Assembly: GCA_021372535.1 (NCBI GenBank)
Contig: JAJFUH010000160.1
Location: 1-25,183, forward strand
Length of the DNA: 25,183 nt
Direction: 5' to 3'
Origin: a bacterium
GTDB lineage: Bacteria; Latescibacterota; Latescibacteria; Latescibacterales; Latescibacteraceae
Part shown: in pieces, positions 15,575-21,108 of the stretch
Layout of the letters: each line of letters opens with the position of its first letter
Numbering within the stretch: the stretch's first letter is position 1
Position numbers and translations under genes: made by a program
Notes under the pieces: generated by a model
Databases searched by the model: none
What the model saw: only the letters and a program-made list of their open reading frames with translations
Told to the model about the DNA's origin: nothing

Positions 15575-16289
15575 CAAAAGAAAACTCGCACAAACGGTTT
15601 CGGATGTTCTCCGGCTCAGGGTGCAGCAGGAGAATCCGTTTGAATTTCTGCAACAGTTCAAGCTGTGTACCGGTGGCCGACTTGCCCATGAGACCGACAA
15701 CGAACGGGAATCCCAGGCTGTGGAGGTGAACGACCTCAAGAACGGACACAACCACAATTACAGCATCCTTTTTCTGCCTGTATAGATTGTAGATCGTGTC
15801 GCGTTTGAATCCTTTCGGGAAAAACCACTTGCCGTCCTTGAGACCGACATAACCTATGTGGTCGTTGTTGTGGTCAATGATTTTGAAGGCAATTTTCCCG
15901 GCCATGATGGATTTCCGGCCGCAGTAGCCGATGTCGAAAAACTCGGCCGCTTCTTTGCCGATACCCAGATTTGTAACTTCCACGTGGCCATGATCCAATT
16001 CAAGTGTCGGGATGTCCCGCTCGGGCTTTTTCGGTTCGTCGAGAAAATGCTTTTTCAGTTCAATGGCACAATCCCGCAGCGTTCCGCCGTTCCGGGCTTG
16101 CAGAAAATTGATGACACTGCCTTTGTCGTCCCCTTTCGGGTTGAAGTAGAGATTCTTTCCGGTGTCCACGATGAAGCCTTCGCCCCGCAGTTCCTTACCC
16201 TTGGTCGTGTACGGGATGTTGAGATAATCAAGCACATCCGCAAACGGTATCCGCTGGCTGATCTCGGCAAAGTCCAGAAACTCGGCCAT
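15507..16289 (-). CDS. DnaG-like protein with degenerate zinc and Toprim sites
   Basis: This 260-residue protein follows the layout of DnaG-type primases. Residues 13-82 match the CHC2 zinc-finger fold (IPFADVLDYLNIPY, then GDDKGSVINFLQARNGGTLRDCAIELKKHF) but lack the Cys/His ligands. Residues 110-170 resemble the primase lead-in (GKIAFKIIDHNNDHIGYVGL, FFPKGF, YNLYR). Residues 174-240 follow the Toprim path (AVIVVVSVLEVVHLHSLGFPFVVGLMGKS). The catalytic Glu is replaced (VVSVLE rather than VEG), and the DxD site reads HPEPE. There is no helicase part. AGGAGG lies five bases before the ATG. It is probably a DNA-binding, non-catalytic relative, perhaps acting in element replication. Confidence 0.65.
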   Translation of the reverse strand: MAEFLDFAEISQRIPFADVLDYLNIPYTTKGKELRGEGFIVDTGKNLYFNPKGDDKGSVINFLQARNGGTLRDCAIELKKHFLDEPKKPERDIPTLELDHGHVEVTNLGIGKEAAEFFDIGYCGRKSIMAGKIAFKIIDHNNDHIGYVGLKDGKWFFPKGFKRDTIYNLYRQKKDAVIVVVSVLEVVHLHSLGFPFVVGLMGKSATGTQLELLQKFKRILLLHPEPENIRNRLCEFSFVKTPKLAKPVLELTGEDVSALF

Positions 16290-16626
16290 AATTCCCTCCT
16301 GTGATTGTAATGTGCGTTTTCCTTTATCTTACAAGAGAAAAGGGGGAACTGTCAAAATCAGAGTCCCCCCTTTTCCGTTTTTACCCGGATGCAATGATGT
16401 TGAAAAGTTTCGACCTCACTCCTCAATCGTCACGACGCGGCCCTAGGTCGTTCCCTCACCTGCTCTATAAAACTACAAAAGTATCGCCATCGTTTTCGAT
16501 AGCGCGAACCGGCGAAAGTAAAGAATGCCCCGTCTTATGGTTGGCTGTGCCTGTGCACCATAAGCAACCGGAGATAATTTATTATAGCATATTTTGGGAT
16601 GAGTTTGCGCGAGGATAAAGAATATT
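16290..16626. other. Gap with hairpins, no gene seen
   Basis: The stretch carries a strong plus-strand hairpin at 16337-16382. It also has an inverted repeat CTTATGG/CCATAAG (16534-16540 and 16558-16564). No convincing coding frame was found. Confidence 0.5.
16337..16382 (+). terminator. Strong terminator-like hairpin
   Basis: GAAAAGGGGGAACT (16337-16350) pairs with AGTCCCCCCTTTTC (16362-16375) at 13 of 14 positions and is followed by a five-T run on the plus strand. No plus-strand gene ends nearby. It may stop antisense transcription, or act on the leftward AbiE transcript. Confidence 0.6.
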
Positions 16627-17535
16627 TCACTTCCAGGGGCCGGGGGCGATCCAATTTATTGGAAAAGGATTTCCCGAGGAAATCGCAACAGAAAGAGGAG
16701 ATAAAAAATCATTCACCGTTTTAATAACATCTGCAAATGTATTGGGGATGTGTTCTTGTTGAAGGCGTTTTCGAAATGCTGTCCATTGAATCTGTTTCTG
16801 TGTGATGAATTCCTCAGTAAATAAGATTGATACTTTGTGAAGCGGCGTTCTGCGACATTCAAATGTGAGTTTGATCGCTTCTGACAACTTCGTTCCCCCG
16901 AAATCGAAATATCGAGACATTAACCAGATGTCGTAGAAATCCTTCATCCGGCTATTTAATTCTCCGACTTTAACCATAATCTCAAATTTTTCCGCAATAA
17001 CGCTTTCTCGGCTGTAACATTTCAAACGAGGTGCGGGGAAATCCAGCATGGTAGGTAAATCAATCTTCTCGGGAGCAGGAAAAACCACATCGCCGAAACC
17101 AATGTCTATTTGAAGGTAAACCTTGGCCGATCCCAGCGCGCCGCTAAGCAGAATTCTCATACCCTCATAATCAGCATTTTCAATAATTCTCTCGGCACGA
17201 ACTGAATCCGGGTCAAAATCCAGTCCATCAGGTTCCACATCGAGAGCGATAATTTCCTGTATTTGGGTGATGATATTGGATTCTTCGTTGCTTGTTATCC
17301 CGAGCAGGTCAATGTCCATAGTAGGGCGGATTTCGGGGGAACGCCATGCCCATAAAAGGAGACCACCTTTAAGGATGAACCTGTCGGCGTATGGTGATTG
17401 GTAAAGCCGGTAAAGAAACCGCTCCATAGCGTAGTATTGGAGCAATTCGTTGAATGGCCGCTGATCGCTTCGTGCACGGTTGAGAAGAAGTTGCCGGACA
17501 GATGCTGGTAGATTCCTTGGAGTCCTTTCACTCAA
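16627..17535 (-). CDS. abiEii: AbiEii-family nucleotidyltransferase toxin
   Basis: The toxin of a type IV toxin-antitoxin (abortive infection) pair. The TTG at 17535 is chosen because GGAGG lies 7 bases upstream and the TTGA overlaps the antitoxin stop, giving 302 residues. The open frame extends 15 codons further but those residues are unlike the family. Motifs are FILKGGLLL (KGG about 56-58), RPTMDIDLL with the DxD metal site (about 74-76), and later ESVIAEKFEIMVKVGELNSRMKDFYDIWLM. The family transfers nucleotides to RNA targets (tRNA in studied cases), blocking growth after phage infection. Translational coupling to the antitoxin keeps the toxin subordinate. Confidence 0.9.
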   Translation of the reverse strand: MSERTPRNLPASVRQLLLNRARSDQRPFNELLQYYAMERFLYRLYQSPYADRFILKGGLLLWAWRSPEIRPTMDIDLLGITSNEESNIITQIQEIIALDVEPDGLDFDPDSVRAERIIENADYEGMRILLSGALGSAKVYLQIDIGFGDVVFPAPEKIDLPTMLDFPAPRLKCYSRESVIAEKFEIMVKVGELNSRMKDFYDIWLMSRYFDFGGTKLSEAIKLTFECRRTPLHKVSILFTEEFITQKQIQWTAFRKRLQQEHIPNTFADVIKTVNDFLSPLSVAISSGNPFPINWIAPGPWK

Positions 17536-18125
17536 ATTGTCACCTCCAGGTAAGGCTTCATAATCTGTTCCATGCGGCAAATCCTGGCATACTTGAGTAG
17601 TTCGGTAAGATTGAATTTTTTCCGGACCTTATAGAGTTTCAGGGCTTCCAGCACAACATCCATCCCAATTTTGTTGCGGTATTTAAAACAATCAGCCAGT
17701 GTTTTTTCGGGGCTATAAATCCGAATCCTTGCTCCGTCAATCTTATAATCTTCAATACCAGATTGGAACGCAGTTTGTGAGAACTTATAAACACGAAGCG
17801 GCGGCTGTTTAAGTATATGCATCCGAGAATCCCGAGAAACGGCAATGAATACCTCATGTGGAATCTGCGTTGTGATTCCGTGGTACGACAGCGCCGAGAT
17901 AAGACAAATAACGGCATTTGGATAACGAAGACTCACCGTCACCAGATCGGGATTGCTGATTGCTGGCATTTCCGCCAGCCGGTATACACCCCGTGTCACC
18001 TGTTCGATGATTCCCTTATCCCGCAGAGAATAAAGCATGTAGCGTGTGATATCAAGCGAAATGGCCTCGCTCATCCTCAGTTGCCCGCCATGCTCGCGAA
18101 AAACTTTTTCAGGCGATTTTTTCAT
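17532..18125 (-). CDS. abiEi: AbiEi-family antitoxin / autorepressor
   Basis: A 197-residue partner of AbiEii. The N-terminal winged HTH (about 1-50) includes RYMLYSLRDKGIIEQVTRGVYRL. The C-terminal part includes VSLRYPNAVICLISALSYHG, then IRIYSPEKTLADCFKYRNKIG, both typical of AbiEi-like antitoxins. AbiEi proteins repress their own promoter by binding inverted repeats and counter the toxin without forming a stable complex (type IV). The palindrome at 18149-18164 just upstream is a good operator candidate. The ATG at 18125 has no clear ribosome site, so the exact start is less sure. Confidence 0.88.
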   Translation of the reverse strand: MKKSPEKVFREHGGQLRMSEAISLDITRYMLYSLRDKGIIEQVTRGVYRLAEMPAISNPDLVTVSLRYPNAVICLISALSYHGITTQIPHEVFIAVSRDSRMHILKQPPLRVYKFSQTAFQSGIEDYKIDGARIRIYSPEKTLADCFKYRNKIGMDVVLEALKLYKVRKKFNLTELLKYARICRMEQIMKPYLEVTI

Positions 18126-18148
18126 TCTATGCCCAGACGAATTGTTTC

Positions 18149-18164
18149 CACTTATTTATAAGTG
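18149..18164. promoter_or_regulatory. Palindromic operator candidate upstream of abiEi
   Basis: CACTTATTTATAAGTG is an inverted repeat with 6-base arms and a 4-base centre, ending 24 bases before the abiEi ATG. AbiEi antitoxins are known to bind inverted repeats at their own promoters. No convincing -35/-10 pair could be fixed around it. Confidence 0.5.
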
Positions 18165-18231
18165 ATAACAATATGTCTGTTTTCTTCGGGAAAAGCAACT
18201 TAAAATTGAACATGATATAGCGAAACTAAAA

Positions 18232-19413
18232 TCACAATCCTATCCACTTGGTACTCAAAAAGTCAATATCTTTAGGCTTTAACACGGGTTCAGTCTTATG
18301 AGGTTGGATGCCCGGCCCCGGAAATGTCAGCACCTTGTGCGGTTTCTTCCCAATCCCGATATACGCCTCATAAGGTTTCAACTTCTGGATTTCTTGGGGA
18401 TTGATCCCTATTTCCCGCGCCAGCAATTCCGCATCCTCGGCTCCGCAATTGAGCGCCACTTTGACATGACAACTTGAAAGAATCATCGACGCCAGTTTAT
18501 TATCCACCTGCTTGAGAGAATGTCCGGCGAAATTGCAACTGATGTTGTATTTCCGGGCTTCAGCTAAAAATCTGGCAAACAGCTTGTTGACAAACAGGTG
18601 GTACTCGTCGCAGTAGAAATACAGCGGATCGCCATCCTTGACAGCCTGATGCATATAGTATGACTTGATTGAATTACTGACCAGGCAACCAATAAAAGCG
18701 GTAATCTCATCATCGAAGCCATTGAGGTTAAACACAACCACCTGTCGTTTTCTCACGATTTCAGGAACATCAAATTTATTCTCACCCTCGATGAACGGTC
18801 GTAGATTCTGGTCTTCGTAAAAAAGAGACAGCCGGGCTGATACCCGCTTGGCGCTTTCGATCTGCTCCTTGTTGACATACCAGCCCTTGCTGTCCTTTTT
18901 GTCAAAACTCTGCCAGAACTGATCCGGCACCTTTTTCCGCTCATCCTCGTACTCTAAAAACTGCCCAAGGTATTCGAGACTCATCCGGTCGTCGTCAAAT
19001 ACACGGATAGCATTCCGGATGATCTTGGCCATGAGCACGGTTATCGGCATCTGTTGGTCATCGGTCAGGGCCAGGACTGCGGAATTGACTACCTCGATGA
19101 GTTCATTGGCGATTTCCGACTTGTTGAGGTACATCCGGGTAAGAGGATTCAGCGATAACGGGTGGACTTTGTCGATATAGACAAGATGTATCGCAGGCAC
19201 CAATCCGGCTACACGCTCGGCCAGATCGCCGTTCGGGTCAAGCACGATGAGGGCGTTGTCAATCTCGTCCTTGATGAGATTGAGGAAAAAAGTGGTCTTC
19301 CCGCTTCCGGTGGAACCGAGTAAAAACAGGTGTTTGAAGCGGTCTTTGGATTCAATGAAGGGTAAGCCTTCGCTTGCTATTAAAGGCGACCCCAGATCAA
19401 TCAATGTGTTCAT
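18232..19413 (-). CDS. Coupling-type conjugative ATPase (VirD4/TraG-like), soluble form
   Basis: This 393-residue P-loop ATPase has Walker A GSTGSGKTT (33-41), LIVLDPNGDL (about 55-64), Walker B LYFYCDE (264-270) and NFAGHSLKQV (about 294-303) in the place of the ATQS-type motif. This is the VirD4/TraD/TraG pattern of type IV coupling proteins, which deliver relaxed plasmid DNA to the secretion channel. Unlike most family members it starts directly with the ATPase and has no transmembrane helices. The preceding gene, overlapping by 17 bases, encodes a small membrane protein that could be its anchor. No relaxase is in the window, so a role in conjugation is inferred. Confidence 0.82.
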   Translation of the reverse strand: MNTLIDLGSPLIASEGLPFIESKDRFKHLFLLGSTGSGKTTFFLNLIKDEIDNALIVLDPNGDLAERVAGLVPAIHLVYIDKVHPLSLNPLTRMYLNKSEIANELIEVVNSAVLALTDDQQMPITVLMAKIIRNAIRVFDDDRMSLEYLGQFLEYEDERKKVPDQFWQSFDKKDSKGWYVNKEQIESAKRVSARLSLFYEDQNLRPFIEGENKFDVPEIVRKRQVVVFNLNGFDDEITAFIGCLVSNSIKSYYMHQAVKDGDPLYFYCDEYHLFVNKLFARFLAEARKYNISCNFAGHSLKQVDNKLASMILSSCHVKVALNCGAEDAELLAREIGINPQEIQKLKPYEAYIGIGKKPHKVLTFPGPGIQPHKTEPVLKPKDIDFLSTKWIGL

Positions 19414-19870
19414 ATTGCTTCAATCGCTCCAATATCTCATGTCGGTCAATCTCGAACTGTTTGGCTTGCCTTTCAGCTCTCGCAGTATCAGGTTTATATT
19501 TAGCATAATAGTAATAATAATATGCTGGAACAGAAATTGGAAATGCGAAAATTAGTAAAATCGCCCATAATCCCAATCCACCAGGATACTTGCTAGGAAA
19601 CTTAGGTTGTTTAAGGCTGAAAAATTCATTTTCCAATTTTTTGATTTTATCCAGATCAGGAGTATCAAGGTCGCGTGAAAATACTAATTTCACATAGTGC
19701 TCTGTGTTGCGAACCTGATAGATCGTATCCCCTCGCCGTTCCAGCCGGTTATCAATATTTTTAATTTCCTGGCTGCTGAGCAAATTCCAGTAAAAATGCT
19801 GCATAAAATCAATTTGCTGCTGCTCATCCCGAGGATGAACCTGGATCGATTTGCTTTCTGTTCTGGCCAT
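19397..19870 (-). CDS. Small membrane protein, possible anchor of the coupling ATPase
   Basis: A 157-residue protein of no recognised family. The N-terminal 90 residues are soluble and charged. A single strong membrane segment (about 98-122) is followed by YYYYYYAKYKPDTARAERQAKQ and a charged helical tail. GGAGGG lies about 8 bases before the ATG and includes the stop region of the upstream gene, so translation is probably coupled. Its end overlaps the start of the ATPase gene. By position and topology it may supply the membrane part missing from the ATPase; this is inference. Confidence 0.6.
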   Translation of the reverse strand: MARTESKSIQVHPRDEQQQIDFMQHFYWNLLSSQEIKNIDNRLERRGDTIYQVRNTEHYVKLVFSRDLDTPDLDKIKKLENEFFSLKQPKFPSKYPGGLGLWAILLIFAFPISVPAYYYYYYAKYKPDTARAERQAKQFEIDRHEILERLKQYEHID

Positions 19871-19872
19871 GT

Positions 19873-20676
19873 TTAATTCCCTCCTCTTTTTTTGTATTCG
19901 TTGAAATCAATCATCGATTTATCAGCTGTCGTTCTCTCAATATCGGCCTGGCTTTCATGTTTTCTCGCTTCTGCTTCGGTTTGTCGTGTTTCCGCAGCTG
20001 CCCTCCGCAAGGCAAATTCCCGCAGATCATCCATAAGTTGCATCTCGTTCGTGATAGTCTGGCTCGGATTGAAAATGGAGTTGATGACAAAGGTTCTCAG
20101 GTAATCCGGCAACTCGTTGATGTCGATTTTATCGACAACTTTCCGCATCAGCCCCATGCGGATGTCCTCCTTTTCCCGCTGGGCTTTGAGATTACTTTCC
20201 TGGGCTTTGAGAACATTGATTTCCACCTTCCGCCGTTCGTTGTCCAATTCCAGCGCATCGATACTTTTCCGCCGCGTATGTATTTCATCCTCAAGTTTCT
20301 GCATCTCGTTGATATGTTTCGCCTCGGCTATCTCGGATAACCGGTGGCCCTCGGCATCGACGAAATTCTCGTGTTCCCGGTATCGCTGGACAATCCGGGC
20401 CATTCGCTCCTGCGTAAGGTAGACCTCGGCATTGAGTTCAAGCAGGGCCGAATTCATATCCCGCAAATCCTGAATCTGGGCGATAAGAGCGCGCAAACGC
20501 TCCTCGTCCAGAAACATCTTCTCGTTCTGTCGCTTTTTCAGCCAGAGCCAGCCCGAACGGTGTGAATTAAGATTATCCTGTAACTGCCTGCCCAACTGCA
20601 CGAGGTTCATGCCGGAAATGTCGAAGATCGGTAAATCGGGCATGTTCTCGTCGTATTTTTCCAGATCGTCAGCCAT
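19873..20676 (-). CDS. Coiled-coil protein of the transfer-like operon
   Basis: A 267-residue hydrophilic protein of unknown family. Residues about 50-180 are long charged helices (RLRALIAQIQDLRDMNSALL, then KLEDEIHTRRKSIDALELDN and KAQESNLKAQREKEDIRMGL), probably coiled coil. A more compact stretch follows (INELPDYLRTFVINSIFNPS), then an Ala/Glu/Arg-rich tail. There is no signal peptide or membrane segment. GGAGG lies five bases before the ATG. It is the first main gene of a leftward operon with the membrane protein and the coupling-type ATPase, with 2-base and overlapping junctions. A structural or adaptor role in transfer is possible. Confidence 0.6.
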   Translation of the reverse strand: MADDLEKYDENMPDLPIFDISGMNLVQLGRQLQDNLNSHRSGWLWLKKRQNEKMFLDEERLRALIAQIQDLRDMNSALLELNAEVYLTQERMARIVQRYREHENFVDAEGHRLSEIAEAKHINEMQKLEDEIHTRRKSIDALELDNERRKVEINVLKAQESNLKAQREKEDIRMGLMRKVVDKIDINELPDYLRTFVINSIFNPSQTITNEMQLMDDLREFALRRAAAETRQTEAEARKHESQADIERTTADKSMIDFNEYKKRGGN

Positions 20677-20731
20677 TGAAACCTCCAGTATTCAATACAA
20701 TGATTTCATGAGAAATCTCAAGTCTGTTCAT
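20669..20731 (-). CDS. Short leader frame 3, overlaps the operon start
   Basis: A 20-residue frame opening at 20731 within the stop of leader frame 2 (ATGA overlap) and ending 8 bases inside the coiled-coil gene. It has no ribosome site of its own. If translated, it would couple the leader to the operon. It may be chance. Confidence 0.2.
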   Translation of the reverse strand: MNRLEISHEIIVLNTGGFNG

Positions 20732-20751
20732 TTTTCAGCGAAACAGACTTG
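20719..20751. promoter_or_regulatory. 10-bp inverted repeat at the small-RNA promoter
   Basis: CAAGTCTGTT (20719-20728) and AACAGACTTG (20742-20751) are perfect inverted copies with a 13-base centre. The right arm overlaps the -35 box of the predicted small RNA. On the minus strand the pair would form a hairpin in the operon leader. It could be a protein operator or an RNA stem. Confidence 0.5.
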
Positions 20752-20865
20752 ACAAAAAGTTTTTACCTCCTTAAACTTAAAAGGCAAAGACCTACCTGCC
20801 CTAAGCAGGATAAAGATCATTTTGAGCGGCGAACTCGAGGTATCTTTACAGGTCTTTTGAGCCAT
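20728..20865 (-). CDS. Short leader frame 2 (45 residues)
   Basis: An open frame from ATG at 20865 to TGA at 20728, running through the antisense of the three-way-junction RNA. The deduced peptide has a hydrophobic patch MIFILL and ends with FCQVCFAEK, a CxxC. There is a GTG directly before the ATG and only a weak ribosome site. It overlaps leader frame 1 by 20 bases and frame 3 by 4. It may be a leader peptide, a real small protein, or a by-product of a conserved RNA. Confidence 0.25.
   Translation of the reverse strand: MAQKTCKDTSSSPLKMIFILLRAGRSLPFKFKEVKTFCQVCFAEK
20749..20777 (+). promoter_or_regulatory. Promoter of the predicted small RNA
   Basis: TTGACA (20749-20754) and TAAACT (20772-20777) are exactly 17 bases apart on the plus strand. 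The predicted start near 20784 falls two bases before the first stem of the structured RNA. Confidence 0.6.
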
Positions 20866-20888
20866 CACCTGTCCGTGGTGGCTCTTTT
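20784..20888 (+). ncRNA. Predicted three-way-junction small RNA, family unknown
   Basis: P1 is AAAGACCT (20786-20793) with AGGTCTTT (20850-20857). P2 is CCTGC (20795-20799) with GCAGG (20805-20809). P3 is TAAAGAT (20811-20817) with ATCTTTA (20842-20848), extended by TTGAG/CTCGA around loop CGGCGAA. Single bases (A, A, C) link the stems, so the junction is fully closed. A promoter lies just upstream and a terminator follows one base after P1. The RNA would be about 105 nt and antisense to the leader of the leftward coupling-ATPase operon. I know no family with this pattern. The stems also fold on the minus strand, so a cis-acting leader element is the main alternative. Confidence 0.6.
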
Positions 20889-20911
20889 ATTGGTGAATCT
20901 CGACCAAACAT
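20846..20911 (-). CDS. Short leader peptide frame 1 (21 residues)
   Basis: AGGAG (20921-20917) lies five bases before an ATG at 20911, and the frame ends with TAA at 20846, inside the antisense of stem P3. The peptide is polar (begins MFGRDSPIKEPP). It would be the first frame on a transcript from the minus promoter at 20942-20970. Position and ribosome site suggest a leader peptide that could influence folding of the downstream leader; translation is unproven. Confidence 0.35.
   Translation of the reverse strand: MFGRDSPIKEPPRTGDGSKDL
20859..20888 (+). terminator. Intrinsic terminator of the small RNA
   Basis: GAGCCATCAC (20859-20868) pairs with GTGGTGGCTC (20875-20884) over ten positions with one wobble and a six-base loop, followed by TTTTAT. 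Confidence 0.75.
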
Positions 20912-20941
20912 TGTATCTCCTGTAATTAATACAAACACATC

Positions 20942-20970
20942 ATTTTATGTATTTCCACAATTCTTGTAAA
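20942..20970 (-). promoter_or_regulatory. Promoter of the leftward coupling-ATPase operon
   Basis: On the minus strand TTTACA (20970-20965) and TAAAAT (20947-20942) are 17 bases apart; each matches consensus at 5 of 6 positions. The start near 20935 gives a leader of about 260 nt before the coiled-coil gene, covering the short frames and the antisense of the small RNA. Confidence 0.55.
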
Positions 20971-20972
20971 AA

Positions 20973-21001
20973 TTGACATCGATGTTGTTGGTAATGATTA
21001 T
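20973..21001 (+). promoter_or_regulatory. Promoter of the HTH-Nudix gene
   Basis: A perfect TTGACA (20973-20978) is followed after 17 bases by GATTAT (20996-21001). The -10 match is modest, and TATACT slightly further downstream is an alternative with poor spacing. It lies back to back with the minus-strand promoter at 20942-20970. Confidence 0.45.
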
Positions 21002-21108
21002 ATACTATCAGAAGAAAGACAATGTCCAAATTCGTCCATTTATTGCCCACGAAACAAACAGTTTGGATAACTATTATTAAGTTATTAGTAATAAAGGAGA
21101 TAATTGTG

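Noticed and set aside
20784-20888. Known riboswitch (c-di-GMP, TPP, purine or fluoride type) or self-cleaving ribozyme
   Set aside because: The GGCAAA near the 5' end recalled the c-di-GMP class, but the other conserved segments are missing. No hammerhead or twister core is present.
21022-21108. N-terminal extension of the HTH-Nudix protein
   Set aside because: The extra 29 residues precede the AAAGGAG ribosome site and begin only about 20 bases after the predicted -10 box.
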